Shown piece after piece: positions 52,844 to 61,862 of a DNA stretch of 64,000 nt. A program made the position numbers and the translations under genes. Position 1 is the first letter of the stretch. The number at the start of each line of letters is the position of its first letter. Location: contig CP065007.1 of NCBI GenBank assembly GCA_016699715.1, positions 3,421,001 to 3,485,000 of the forward strand, given 5' to 3'. The DNA comes from Candidatus Competibacteraceae bacterium. GTDB lineage: Bacteria; Pseudomonadota; Gammaproteobacteria; Competibacterales; Competibacteraceae. Under the pieces are notes generated by a model. It saw only the letters and a list, made by a program, of their open reading frames with translations. It did no database searches and had not been told where the DNA came from.

Positions 52844-54307
52844 ACTTTGATCAAAACACAAGATTCATAAGGTGGCGTATGAAAGAGACTTCTGCGGATG
52901 CCTCAAAAAAACTCGACCGCCTCTGCGGAAGTGGGATTGTTGGCCGGGATGGGTCAGCGATTCCTGGACTTTTGTGATCGCTTCCGAGGGCATTTCCGCC
53001 AGAAGACGCGGACGGTCGAGACGGCGGCTCAGCAGTATGTTCAGGGATTGATCCAGGCGGAAACCAAGAACATGGAACGCATAGAAGAGGTCGTTCCAAA
53101 GACTGACCATCAAACGTTGCAGCATATGGTGAGCGAATCGGCTTGGTCCGAACGCGCGATCCTCGATCAGGTGGCCCAAGATGCCAACCGGTTGTTGGGG
53201 AGGCATGAGGACAGCGCCTTGCTCATTGATGACAGTGGCGTACCCAAGAAGGGCACGCACTCCGTCGGGGTGGGCCGACAGTGGTGCGGTCAGTGGGGCA
53301 AAGTCGAGAACGGCCAAGTGGGGGTGTTTGCCGCGTTGAGCCGGGGCTCCGACGCGACGCTGATAGACGAACGATTGTTTTTGCCCGAAGACTGGACTCG
53401 TGATGCGGCGCGCTGTCAGGCAGCGGGCATTCCCAAGGCTCAGCGCAGCTTCCAGCGCAAAACCGACTTGGCTTTGGCCATGACCCTCCACGCCCGTCAG
53501 CAGGGGATCGGTTTTGCCTGGGTGGGTTTTGATGGCTTCTATGGCAGTGATCCGGCCTTCCTGCGCGCCCTTGAGGCGCAAGGCGAGGTTTTCGTCGGGG
53601 ATGTGCATAAGGACCAGCGGATGTACCTGGCGGATCCGCAACCGATCGTCCCACCGCCTGCGCATCCGCGCGGTCGCCCGCCGCGGGTGCTTCAGGCGCA
53701 GACCCCCGCCCTGCGGGTCGACCACTGGGTTGCACAACAACCCCCGAGCGCTTGGCAACCCGTGACCTTGCGGGAAGGCACGAAAGGCGCGTTGCAGGTG
53801 GAGATGCTCCATCAACGGGTCTGGTTGTGGGATGGTGAAGAAGCCCAGGCGCGACCGTGGCACTTGATCGTGCGCCGGGAGATCGGGACGCCGACCGAGA
53901 TCAAGTACAGCCTGAGCAATGCCCCTGCCGACACCTCCGTCGCCCGACTGGCGTTCATGCAAGGGCAGCGGTATTGGGTGGAACGCGCCCTGCCAACCAG
54001 CAAACCAGATGTCGGGCTGGGTGACTATCAAGTCCGGGGTTGGCGCGGCTGGCACCATCACATGGCGCTGGTCATGATGGCGATGCTGTTCCTGCTGGAA
54101 GAACGTCAGCTTCACCGGCAGACTCGACCGTTGTTGAGTGGCCGGGATATCCGCGCGTTGTTGAACCAGTTCTTGCCCCGGCGGGATACGACGCTGGAGG
54201 AGGTCCTCCACCAGATGGAAGTTCGCCACCGCAAACGTCAGGCCGCTATCGATTCTGCCTATCGTAAACAACAACTTAACCAATAGTGACATGTGTTCTG
54301 ACAAAGT
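52844..54307 (+). mobile_element. IS701-family insertion sequence
   Basis: Ends are imperfect inverted repeats: ACTTTGATCAAAACACA at 52844 and, inverted, TGTGTTCTGACAAAGT ending at 54307. IS701 elements make short CTAG-like duplications; none is seen because both ends touch other IS material. Confidence 0.8.
52898..54286 (+). CDS. IS701-family transposase
   Basis: 462 residues. ALLIDDSGVPKKGTHSVGV is the first acidic motif, WVGFDGFYGSDP the second, and the late segment with YQVRGWRGWHHHMALVMMAM is typical of this family. Full length and apparently intact. Confidence 0.92.
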   Translation: MPQKNSTASAEVGLLAGMGQRFLDFCDRFRGHFRQKTRTVETAAQQYVQGLIQAETKNMERIEEVVPKTDHQTLQHMVSESAWSERAILDQVAQDANRLLGRHEDSALLIDDSGVPKKGTHSVGVGRQWCGQWGKVENGQVGVFAALSRGSDATLIDERLFLPEDWTRDAARCQAAGIPKAQRSFQRKTDLALAMTLHARQQGIGFAWVGFDGFYGSDPAFLRALEAQGEVFVGDVHKDQRMYLADPQPIVPPPAHPRGRPPRVLQAQTPALRVDHWVAQQPPSAWQPVTLREGTKGALQVEMLHQRVWLWDGEEAQARPWHLIVRREIGTPTEIKYSLSNAPADTSVARLAFMQGQRYWVERALPTSKPDVGLGDYQVRGWRGWHHHMALVMMAMLFLLEERQLHRQTRPLLSGRDIRALLNQFLPRRDTTLEEVLHQMEVRHRKRQAAIDSAYRKQQLNQ

Positions 54308-54341
54308 AGAATTAATCGGTACGAATTTGGTATTTTAGTGT

Positions 54342-56337
54342 CTCACGGTTCGCTTAAGCGAAGATCGACTTTTGAGAATTGAAAGTGTCAGGTAATATGG
54401 ACATCTGGTAGGCGTTCCGCAGCCCCTCACCGATGACGGGGAGCGCGGTGCAGACCGGAACTAACCCATTAAATCGCTTGGGCTCCTCACCTAACGGTCA
54501 TGTCGTTGGGGAACGTCGCCCCGGACGATGAAAGTCGGTACTTTCATGGCAACCCGCCGCCAGCGGGCCATAACGATCACCGGTCCCCCGAATGCTGGAC
54601 GAGATCATCCGCCTGATTAAAGTCGAACGCGTCGACGACCTCCCGGTCGTGTTGGCCCAAGTCTACCAGATGCAACTTCCAGCCCTGCTCGATCGATTCT
54701 ATCCGACCCATGGCCACTGGAAGGGCGACTTGAGTTTGGGCGACGTGGTGGCGGTGTGGCTGACCTTCATCGTCTCGGAGGGCGATCACTGCCTGTCTCA
54801 TGTCCAGCCTTGGGTGGAGGCGCACCTCGATACCTTGACGGTGTGTTTGGGCAAGCCGGTACGCCCGCTGGATCTGAGCGATGATCGGTTGGCCAACATC
54901 TTGGATCGGTTAGCTGACGCCGCGACCTGGGCCGAGTTGGAAACCGCGCTGAACGGGACGGTGCTGCGGGTTTATGAGGTGGGCGGCGACCGGGTACGGC
55001 TCGACAGCACCTCGGCCAAAACCTATGCCGGGGTCAGTGAGGGGGGGCTGTTTCAGTTCGGGCATAGTCAAGATCATCGGCCGGACTTGCCGCAAGTCAA
55101 GATCAGCCTGTCGGTGCTCGACGCTCTGGGCTTGCCGTTGACGACCACCGTGGTGAGTGGGAACGGCGCGGATGACCCCTTGTACGTGCCCGAGCTTCAG
55201 CGGGTCCAGGCCACCTTGGGGGCTGGCGGCAAGACCTACATCGGCGACGGCAAAATGGGTACCTGGCGACCCGGGCCTGGATCGCCCGGAGTGGCGACTA
55301 TTATTTGTGCCCCCTGGGGGGTAAGCAAATGCCGGAGGACACCCTGGACGCCCTGCTGGCGCCGGTGTTCGGCGGCGCCCAGCCCCTGGAGCCGGTCTAC
55401 GAGCCGGACCCGGACCCCACCACCCCACCCCGGCTGATCGCCGAGGGTTATACGGTGGTGGTTGACTTGGCGGCTACGGTGGAGGGCCGGCCGGTGACGT
55501 GGCGGGAACGGCGGCTGGTGGTGCGGTCGGTGGCCCAGGCGACCCGGCAGGCCCAGGCGCTTGACGCCCGCCTGCAGCGGGCGGTAGCAGACATTCACCG
55601 CCTCAACGAGCGCAAACAAGGCAAGAAAATTCTGGAAGCTCCCGCGCTGAGCGCCACCGCCGAGCAGATTCTGGCCGAGCAGCGGGTGGTGGGCCTGATC
55701 CATCTCGACCTCGAGACCACCACGCAAGTGATTCCCCAGCGCCGCTATGGCGCGCGTCCGGCCACCTGCCGGGTGCAGCACCAGAGCACGATTCGGGCGC
55801 GGATCGACCCGCTGGCCGTCGCGGCGGCCCGGCAGCGGCTGGGCTGGCGGGTCTACGCCACCAACCACGCGACCCTGACGGTCGAGACCGCCGTCCACGC
55901 CTATCGGGGGCAGTATCTGATCGAACGGAGTTTTGGCCGTCTCAAAGGCCGGGCGCTGGCGATCACGCCCTTGTTCCTGCAAACCGATGCGCGGGTGGAG
56001 GGCTTGATCCGCCTGTTGAGCTTGGCCTTGCGCGTGTTGGTTCTGGTCGAATTCGTGGCGCGCCGGTGCCTGGCCACCACCCCGGAGCCGATCGCCGGCC
56101 TCTATCCGGGGCAGCCCGACCGGGCTACGGCGTCGCCCACCGCCGAATCGCTGTTGCGCGCCTTTCGGGGCATCAGCTTGAGCGTCGTGGCGATCGCCGG
56201 CCAGGTCCGCGCGCTGCTGTCGCCGCTCAGCGCTCTGCAGCACCGCATACTCACACTGCTCGGCTGGTCGGCAGAAATCTACGAGCGACTGATGGCGCAT
56301 TTTCTAAAACCAGCCCTCGTTTTGAGCGAACCGTGAG
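54342..56337 (+). mobile_element. IS1634-family insertion sequence nested in IS1
   Basis: TTAGTGT is duplicated at 54335-54341 and 56338-56344. Terminal repeats begin CTCACGGTTCGCT on both ends. 1996 bp. The first 250 bases (54342-54591) are non-coding leader. Confidence 0.9.
54592..56336 (+). pseudogene. IS1634-family transposase with a frameshift
   Basis: The first frame from ATG 54592 carries DRVRLDSTSAKTYAGVSE and LPQVKISLSVLDALGLPL to YIGDGKMG. It then loses frame at 55260-55263: the continuation LATRAWIARSGDYYLCPLGG lies one frame over and runs to the stop at 56336, with GQYLIERSFGRLKG as the late acidic block. One missing base explains it. Without a slippery site this is most likely an inactivating deletion or a sequencing error. 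Confidence 0.85.
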
Positions 56338-56368
56338 TTAGTGTGATATCCAAATTTAGAACACTACC

Positions 56369-56551
56369 GAACGGCGCACCTCGTCGGCCCGTCGGCGCGG
56401 GTCGCCAGCGCTCGCGCAAAAACGCTTCGTCGAACCAGATCGTCAAACTACCCCGCCGCACCAAAGCTCGGTCGTACTCGGGCCAGTTTGTCACCCGATA
56501 CTGAATTTTTTGAGGGGCAACTTGTACCGATGGAATCGCTTCGGCGGTCAT
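56369..56551 (-). pseudogene. IS5-family transposase, N-terminal remnant
   Basis: Codes for about 60 residues: YRVTNWPEYDRALVRRGSLT, then IWFDEAFLRERW, the characteristic start of IS5-family transposases. It stops being homologous exactly where the IS1 end begins (56368/56369). The MITE family in this window makes TNA duplications, as some IS5 groups do; a link is only suggested. Confidence 0.85.
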
Positions 56552-56857
56552 GACGGCTTCTCCGTTCGGGGGTCCTTAACCACTTTGACCATTCCAAAGC
56601 CTATGTTGTGCACCAACGCCGTAGACTCACCCGCCATGAAAAGCTTATCATCACCGGGCGTTTGGAGTTTTGGGCAAGGATGAAGCAATTCCGACTTTCC
56701 GAACGCGGGCGGGAGCACGCGGCGACGTCAAGGCGCGCCAGCGAGCCGCCGCCAACTCAAAAAAATTGGCCGACAAAATTATAACTAAGGCGCAAACGGC
56801 CCCTGCCCTAGCGCCATCAAGACAACCCACCAAGCGAAACATGTCGAGGAGGTATCG
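56552..56857. other. Non-coding region upstream of rpoS
   Basis: Holds the left-over IS5 leader on the left and the rpoS promoter region on the right. TATAACT near 56779-56785 is a possible -10, with TTGGCC upstream at about 56765 as a poor -35. nlpD, the usual gene before rpoS, is absent. Confidence 0.4.
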
Positions 56858-57877
56858 ATGTCCCGACGGATGAATGCCTGTCTGGAACCAGTGGTGTGCG
56901 ACGACGAACCGCACATAGAGGACCCGCTGCTGGACGAAGACAAACTGGAGGACGCCGAGGAGGAAGACATCGTCGCGGAGGACGGAGAGATGGACGCCGT
57001 GGAATCGCCTTGGCAGGCTCCCGCGGCAAGCGCTCGCGAGTTTAGCATGGAGGAATTGGATGCCACCCGGATGTACCTGAGCGAAATCGGCTTTTCCCCG
57101 CTGTTGACCGCCCAGGAAGAAGTGTACTTCGCCCGCCGGGTGTTGCAGGGCGACGCCGCCGCCCGCAACCGCATGGTCGAAAGCAACCTGCGTTTGGTGG
57201 TGAAAATCGCCCGCCGCTACATGAACCGCGGCCTCAGCCTGCTCGACCTGATCGAGGAAGGCAACCTGGGGCTGATTCACGCCGTCGAGAAATTCGATCC
57301 CGAGCGCGGTTTCCGCTTTTCGACCTACGCGACCTGGTGGATCCGCCAGACCATCGAGCGGGCGCTGATGAATCAGACCCGCACCATCCGGTTGCCGATC
57401 CACATCATCAAGGAAATCAACGGCTATTTACGGGTGACCCGGCAGCTGGCGCAATCGCTGGACCACGAGCCCTCCGCCGAGGAAATCGCCCAGGCCATGG
57501 GCAAGTCGGTCGCCGACGTAAAACGGATGTTGCAACTCAACGAACGGGTAGCCTCGGTGGATACCCCGATCGGCAAGGACGAAGACCGTTCGCTGCTGGA
57601 CGCCATCCCCGACGACAACAACCCCGATCCTTCGCAATTGCTGCAGGATGCCGACCTCAACGAAAAGCTGGGTCTCTGGCTGGACCAGTTGAACGACAAG
57701 CAACGGATCGTGGTCAAGCGGCGTTTCGGTCTGGGCGGTCAGGAAAAAGCCACCCTGGAGCAGGTCGGCAACGAAATCGGCGTGACCCGTGAGCGGGTGC
57801 GGCAAATTCAGATCGATGCGCTGCGCCGGTTGCGCAAGGTTTTGGAAAGCGAAGGATTTTCGCAGGATTTTCTGTAG
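56858..57877 (+). CDS. rpoS: RNA polymerase sigma factor RpoS
   Basis: 339 residues from ATG 56858, preceded by GAGGAGGT. An acidic N-terminal stretch, then DATRMYLSEIGFSPLLTAQE (region 1.2), LRLVVKIARRYMNRGLSLLDLIEEGNLGLI (2.1-2.2), FSTYATWWIRQTIERA (2.3-2.4), region 3, and the 4.2 helix-turn-helix TLEQVGNEIGVTRERVRQIQ. It fits the stationary-phase/general stress sigma S. It is convergent with the Mth938 gene downstream. The rpoS-mutS neighbourhood common in gammaproteobacteria is stretched to 28 kb here. Confidence 0.95.
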   Translation: MSRRMNACLEPVVCDDEPHIEDPLLDEDKLEDAEEEDIVAEDGEMDAVESPWQAPAASAREFSMEELDATRMYLSEIGFSPLLTAQEEVYFARRVLQGDAAARNRMVESNLRLVVKIARRYMNRGLSLLDLIEEGNLGLIHAVEKFDPERGFRFSTYATWWIRQTIERALMNQTRTIRLPIHIIKEINGYLRVTRQLAQSLDHEPSAEEIAQAMGKSVADVKRMLQLNERVASVDTPIGKDEDRSLLDAIPDDNNPDPSQLLQDADLNEKLGLWLDQLNDKQRIVVKRRFGLGGQEKATLEQVGNEIGVTRERVRQIQIDALRRLRKVLESEGFSQDFL

Positions 57878-57891
57878 CAGGCACACCTGAG

Positions 57892-57930
57892 GCCGGCGGC
57901 GGGCAGATCGGAATCCCCTGCCGCCGGAAC
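57892..57930 (+). terminator. Possible hairpin between the convergent genes rpoS and Mth938
   Basis: CCGGCGGCGGGCAG pairs imperfectly with CTGCCGCCGG over a loop of about 10 bases. No T run follows, so its terminator role is uncertain. Confidence 0.4.
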
Positions 57931-57939
57931 CCCGCCACG

Positions 57940-58323
57940 CTAGTCGACCATCAGCAGCAGCGCGGCCGCGACCCGGCGGCCTTCCAGCATGATGATGTTG
58001 TAAGTCCGGCAGGCGGCGGCCGTATCCATGACTTCCACGCCCACGCCGCGCGCCAGCAGCGATTGTGTCAAGCGTGGGTGCGGAAACCGCTGGCGGTCGC
58101 CGGTTCCCAGCACCACGATCTCGGGTTCCAATCGGGCGATCGCCTCGAAATGCGCTCCCTCCAGATCAGCGAAGGTTTGCGGCGGCCAATCGGTGATCAA
58201 TTGTTCCGGGGTCACAATCATGCTGCGGCGGATTTCCTGTTCGTTGATCTTGATCCAGCCCGGCCCATAACCCCGGACAAAGTGTTGGCTGGTATCGATG
58301 TCCTGACTGAAGCGCATATACAA
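57940..58323 (-). CDS. Mth938-domain protein (DUF498)
   Basis: 127 residues. YGPGWIKINEQEIRRSMIV, LEPEIVVLGTGDRQRFP and GVGVEVMDTAAACRTYNIIM are the conserved blocks of this small alpha/beta family, known in eukaryotes as NDUFAF3/AAMDC relatives. The bacterial role is not established. It is convergent with rpoS and divergent from the MBL hydrolase gene. Confidence 0.9.
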   Translation of the reverse strand: MYMRFSQDIDTSQHFVRGYGPGWIKINEQEIRRSMIVTPEQLITDWPPQTFADLEGAHFEAIARLEPEIVVLGTGDRQRFPHPRLTQSLLARGVGVEVMDTAAACRTYNIIMLEGRRVAAALLLMVD

Positions 58324-58478
58324 TCCCTCCGGCTAAAAGTGCCCGACGCATCCGAAGGCATCGGGTCCATGTTCGGTATTTTCAGAGTGACAACCGCTGT
58401 CAATGTTCCAAGGCTCAGCCGCCGCATTCGGATGGGGCGATCGCGGGCGGCGACTGTCCGCAACCGGGAGAACGCGCG

Positions 58479-59180
58479 ATGACCGACCACACCACTCCTT
58501 ACAGCATCCATGCCCTGGAACTCGGGCACATGGGCAACTTCATCTACGTGATTCACGATCACGCCAGCGACCGCGCGGCGGTGGTGGACCCGGCCTGGGA
58601 TGTGCCGGCCATCCTCGGCCTGGCCGCGCGGCACGAGCTGCGAATCACCGATATTCTGCTGACCCACAGCCATTTCGACCACATCAACGGGGTGGAAGCG
58701 CTGCTGAAAGCCAGCGATGCCCAGTTACATCTGCTCAGAGCCGAAGCGGCGTTCTGGGATCGCTACCTCGATCTGCCGACCCTGCATGAGGGCGGCGACC
58801 GCATTCGCCTGGGCGAAACCGAGATCGAAGTGCTGCACACGCCGGGTCACACGCCCGGTTCGGCCTGCTATCGCCTGGGCGATCAGGTGCTGACTGGAGA
58901 CACGCTGTTCGTATTCGGTTGCGGGCGCTGCGACCTGCGCGGCGGCGATCCCGAGCAGATGTACAGCACCCTGCGCCGGTTGGGCGAGCGGCTGCCGGAT
59001 CACACCCTGATCCGGCCCGGCCACAACTACGGCATCACGCCGACCTCGACCATGGTCGAGCAACTCGCCGGCAACCCCTTCCTGCATTTCGACGACCGTG
59101 CCGACTTTGTCGATTACCGCATGCACCTGCACGACCGCGAGGAGCCCTATCGGCCGGAAACACGGCCGCATTCGCACTGA
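58479..59180 (+). CDS. MBL-fold hydrolase, glyoxalase II-like
   Basis: 233 residues. Metal-binding THSHFDH (HxHxDH), TPGHTPGSACY, TGDTLFVFGCGRCDLRGGD and the late RPGHNYG histidine complete the dinuclear site of the beta-lactamase fold. Size and motifs are close to hydroxyacylglutathione hydrolase-like proteins; persulfide dioxygenase is a weaker alternative. A good ribosome site GGGAGA precedes the ATG. Confidence 0.88.
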   Translation: MTDHTTPYSIHALELGHMGNFIYVIHDHASDRAAVVDPAWDVPAILGLAARHELRITDILLTHSHFDHINGVEALLKASDAQLHLLRAEAAFWDRYLDLPTLHEGGDRIRLGETEIEVLHTPGHTPGSACYRLGDQVLTGDTLFVFGCGRCDLRGGDPEQMYSTLRRLGERLPDHTLIRPGHNYGITPTSTMVEQLAGNPFLHFDDRADFVDYRMHLHDREEPYRPETRPHSH

Positions 59181-59186
59181 CGGCCA

Positions 59187-59534
59187 TCAAATTTCCACGA
59201 ACACCTGCCCGGCCTCGACCGTGACCGGATACGTTCTCAGTGCTTTTTTGGCGCGCAAAAAATTGAGTAATTGTACCCCCGGCGGGTGGTTGGCCCAGCA
59301 CACCACTTCGCCGGTGCGGATGTCGAAACGCGTTCGGTGGTGCGGGCATTCGATCTGGCCACCCTTAATCATCTTGCCTTTGTGCAGGGATGCAAACAAG
59401 TGAGTACAGTCGTTCTGCGTCGAGTAAAAACCGTCGTCCAGATGAAAAACCGCCACGCTTCGACCCTCCGCTTTGTACATCTTGACCCCCCCGACGGGAA
59501 TATCCCCTTCGTCGCAAACCCGATGCCGCGCCAT
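59187..59534 (-). CDS. Rieske-type [2Fe-2S] ferredoxin
   Basis: 115 residues. The two Rieske boxes are CTHLFASLHKG and CPHHRTRFDIRTGE, with 2 Cys and 2 His cluster ligands. Small soluble form, of the kind that passes electrons to oxygenases or acts in nitrite/thiosulfate metabolism; the partner is not visible. Convergent with the MBL gene and divergent from corA. Confidence 0.92.
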   Translation of the reverse strand: MARHRVCDEGDIPVGGVKMYKAEGRSVAVFHLDDGFYSTQNDCTHLFASLHKGKMIKGGQIECPHHRTRFDIRTGEVVCWANHPPGVQLLNFLRAKKALRTYPVTVEAGQVFVEI

Positions 59535-59642
59535 CTCGATCCTCCGCGATCACTCAATAATACGATGGGCAGGAGGTTCACAACCCTCCGCACACCCCTA
59601 AAAATACCACTTATTGTAAGGTAATAGGAGGGAGATAAACAG

Positions 59643-60617
59643 ATGATCGTCAACTGTGTCGCCTATGCCGACGGTTGTAAGCTGCCCGACCTGCTACTGG
59701 AGGATATTCCGACACTGCGGGATCGATCGGACGCCTTCGTCTGGCTGGGGCTGCGTGAGCCGGACGAGGCGCTGATGACGCGGACGCGGGAGTTGTTCGG
59801 CCTGCACGAACTGGCCACCGAGGATGCGCACCATGCCCATCAGCGGCCAAAGGTGGAGCTGTACGGCGACTGCCTGTTCGTGGTGCTGCGGACCGTTCAG
59901 ATGAATGAGGAAGGCAAGGTCGATTTCGGCGAAACCCATCTGTTCGTCGGGCCGCGCTATCTGGTGTCGGTGCGGCATGGCGCCTCACTGCCCTACGCCC
60001 CGGTACGCGCCCGCTGCGAGAGCAATCCACGCCTGCTGCGCAAGGGACCGGGTTTCGTCCTGTACGCCATCCTCGATTTCGTGGTGGACCACTATTTCCC
60101 GATTCTCAACACCGTGGAAGATGCGGTGGAGGAATTGGAAGAGCGGTTTTTCGCGGGCAATTTCAATCAAAACGACCTCGGTCGGCTGTACGCGCTCAAG
60201 CGCGATCTGGTGGAGTTGCGCCGCGCCACCACGCCGCTGGTCGAGGTTTGCAACTACCTGTTGACCGACGTGTTCAGCAACCATGTTCCCGAGGATATCC
60301 GGCCCTACTTCCGCGATGTTTACGATCACGCCCTGCGCATCAACGAAACGGTGGACAGCATTCGGGAAATGCTGGCGCTCGCCCTGCAAATCAGCCTGTC
60401 GCTGGGCGCGGCCCGCCAAAACGAAGCGACCAAGCGGCTGGCCGGCTGGGGCGCGCTGCTGGCGATTCCAACCGTGGTGTTCAGCATCTACGGGATGAAT
60501 TTCAAGGGCTGGTTCCCCGAACTCGAATGGAAGTACGGCTATCCCGCCGTGATGGGTTTCGTAACGCTAATGTGCCTATTGCTGTACCGTTATTTAAGGA
60601 AAGCCGGGTGGCTGTAA
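59643..60617 (+). CDS. corA: CorA-family magnesium/cobalt transporter
   Basis: 324 residues. Long cytoplasmic helical funnel, then two C-terminal membrane helices with the ion-selectivity motif YGMNF at the end of the first and FPELEWKYGYP in the periplasmic loop. A strong ribosome site (AGGAGGGAG) precedes the ATG. trmO starts on the base after the corA stop. Confidence 0.95.
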   Translation: MIVNCVAYADGCKLPDLLLEDIPTLRDRSDAFVWLGLREPDEALMTRTRELFGLHELATEDAHHAHQRPKVELYGDCLFVVLRTVQMNEEGKVDFGETHLFVGPRYLVSVRHGASLPYAPVRARCESNPRLLRKGPGFVLYAILDFVVDHYFPILNTVEDAVEELEERFFAGNFNQNDLGRLYALKRDLVELRRATTPLVEVCNYLLTDVFSNHVPEDIRPYFRDVYDHALRINETVDSIREMLALALQISLSLGAARQNEATKRLAGWGALLAIPTVVFSIYGMNFKGWFPELEWKYGYPAVMGFVTLMCLLLYRYLRKAGWL

Positions 60618-61325
60618 ATGTTCCAGTTCGCGCCGGTCGGCGTCATCCGCTCCTGCTTCCGCGAGAAGTTCGGCATCCCGCGCCAGCCGGGGCTGGCGCC
60701 GGCGGCGCGGGCGACCCTGGAATTGTTGCCGCCCTACGGACAAGCGGCGGCGGTGCGTGGACTGGAGGCGTTTTCCCATGTCTGGCTGGTATTTGTGTTT
60801 CACGGCACGCCGGCCGGCCGCTGGCAGCCGACGGTACGGCCACCGCGCCTGGGCGGCAACCGGCGCCTGGGGGTGTTCGCCACCCGCTCCACCTTTCGCC
60901 CCAACCCCATCGGGCTGTCGGCGGTCCGGCTGGAACGGGTGGCCATCGCCCATCGGCGGGTGACGCTGCACCTTGCGGGGGTGGATCTGCTGGATGGAAC
61001 GCCGGTGCTGGATATTAAGCCCTATCTACCCTATGCCGACTGCCTTCCCGAGGCGAGCGGCGGTTTCGCGACCGAGGCGCCGCCACACCTGCCGGTTGAA
61101 TTCAGCCCGGCGGCGGCGGCGTTCTGCGCGACTTGGCCGGCGGACGAGCTGCGTGGCCTGATCGTCCAGATCCTGCGCCAGGACCCGCGCCCGGCCTATC
61201 AGAGCGCCGATGCCGCGCCCCGGTGTTACGGTATGCGGCTGTACGATTGCGACGTGCGCTGGGAAATGCGTGAGGGCGTGGCCCATGTGACCGAAATCCA
61301 GTCCGATGTGGAACCGCGCAAATAG
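60618..61325 (+). CDS. trmO: tRNA (N6-threonylcarbamoyladenosine37-N6)-methyltransferase
   Basis: 235 residues. TrmO/YaeB (TsaA) domain: APVGVIRSCFREKFGIPRQP, LEAFSHVWLVFVFH, RRLGVFATRSTFRPNPIGLS, DLLDGTPVLDIKPYLPYAD. It methylates t6A37 to m6t6A in tRNA-Thr(GGU). The C-terminal domain (about 155-235) is the usual RNA-binding extension. No gap from corA, so it is in the same transcript. Confidence 0.94.
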   Translation: MFQFAPVGVIRSCFREKFGIPRQPGLAPAARATLELLPPYGQAAAVRGLEAFSHVWLVFVFHGTPAGRWQPTVRPPRLGGNRRLGVFATRSTFRPNPIGLSAVRLERVAIAHRRVTLHLAGVDLLDGTPVLDIKPYLPYADCLPEASGGFATEAPPHLPVEFSPAAAAFCATWPADELRGLIVQILRQDPRPAYQSADAAPRCYGMRLYDCDVRWEMREGVAHVTEIQSDVEPRK

Positions 61326-61460
61326 TCGAGGTCATGAAACACAGCCTGCACAAGCAGCCAGTACCCTATTTGCCGGTAGACCCGCGCCCGCCGGAATCGA
61401 AACCACGAAGGGCATCAACCGACAGTTTTTTCTCTCCACCATCCAACCCAAGGCTAAACC

Positions 61461-61862
61461 ATGTACACCGTCTGCGTTCGTGACCACTTCATGATCGCCC
61501 ACAGCTTCCGGGGGGAAACCTTCGGCCCCGCCCAACGCCCGCACGGCGCGACCTACGTTGTCGATCTGGAACTGCGCCGTCCCGAACTGGACCCGGACGG
61601 CGTGGTCACGGACATCGGCAAGCTCGGCGACTGCCTGCGCGCCGTGCTCGGCGACTTCAACTTTCGCGACCTCGACCGGCTGCCGGAATTCGCCGGCCGC
61701 AACACCACCACCGAATTCCTGGCTCGCGAAATCTTCGACCGCGTCGCGATGCGGATCGAGGAAGGGCAACTGGGACCGAACACCGCCGGCCTGAGTTCGA
61801 TGCGCGTCACCTTGCACGAATCCCATGTCGCCTGGGCGTCCTACGAAGGGATGCTGCCTTGA
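61461..61862 (+). CDS. 6-pyruvoyl-tetrahydropterin synthase-like protein (QueD family)
   Basis: 133 residues. HSFRGETFGPAQRPHGATY contains histidines like the PTPS zinc ligands, and VTLHESHVAWASYEG has the C-terminal His/Glu pair, but the Cys-containing catalytic LHGHNY segment of standard QueD is altered to RPHGATY and no catalytic Cys is evident near it. It may be a variant with a different substrate. It starts a translationally coupled cluster with the glycosyltransferase and methyltransferase (4-base overlaps). Confidence 0.8.
   Translation: MYTVCVRDHFMIAHSFRGETFGPAQRPHGATYVVDLELRRPELDPDGVVTDIGKLGDCLRAVLGDFNFRDLDRLPEFAGRNTTTEFLAREIFDRVAMRIEEGQLGPNTAGLSSMRVTLHESHVAWASYEGMLP

Larger units (their letters stand above)
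54312..56368 (+). mobile_element. 3' end of a second IS1 copy, split by IS1634
   Basis: 54312-54341 and 56338-56368, read together without the inserted element, equal the end of the IS1 at 46968 in reverse orientation (InsB tail VNRYEFGILV and terminal repeat ending AACACTACC). The rest of this IS1 copy is missing on the left, replaced by IS701. Confidence 0.88.

Noticed and set aside
51537..54307. Composite transposon formed by the IS1-like element and IS701
   Set aside because: The families differ and abut directly with no shared duplication or cargo between them.
54312..54341. Reading this as a start of a new IS at 54312
   Set aside because: The 30 bases match the internal end of the IS1 at 46968 and continue after IS1634 at 56338, so it is the split end of one IS1.
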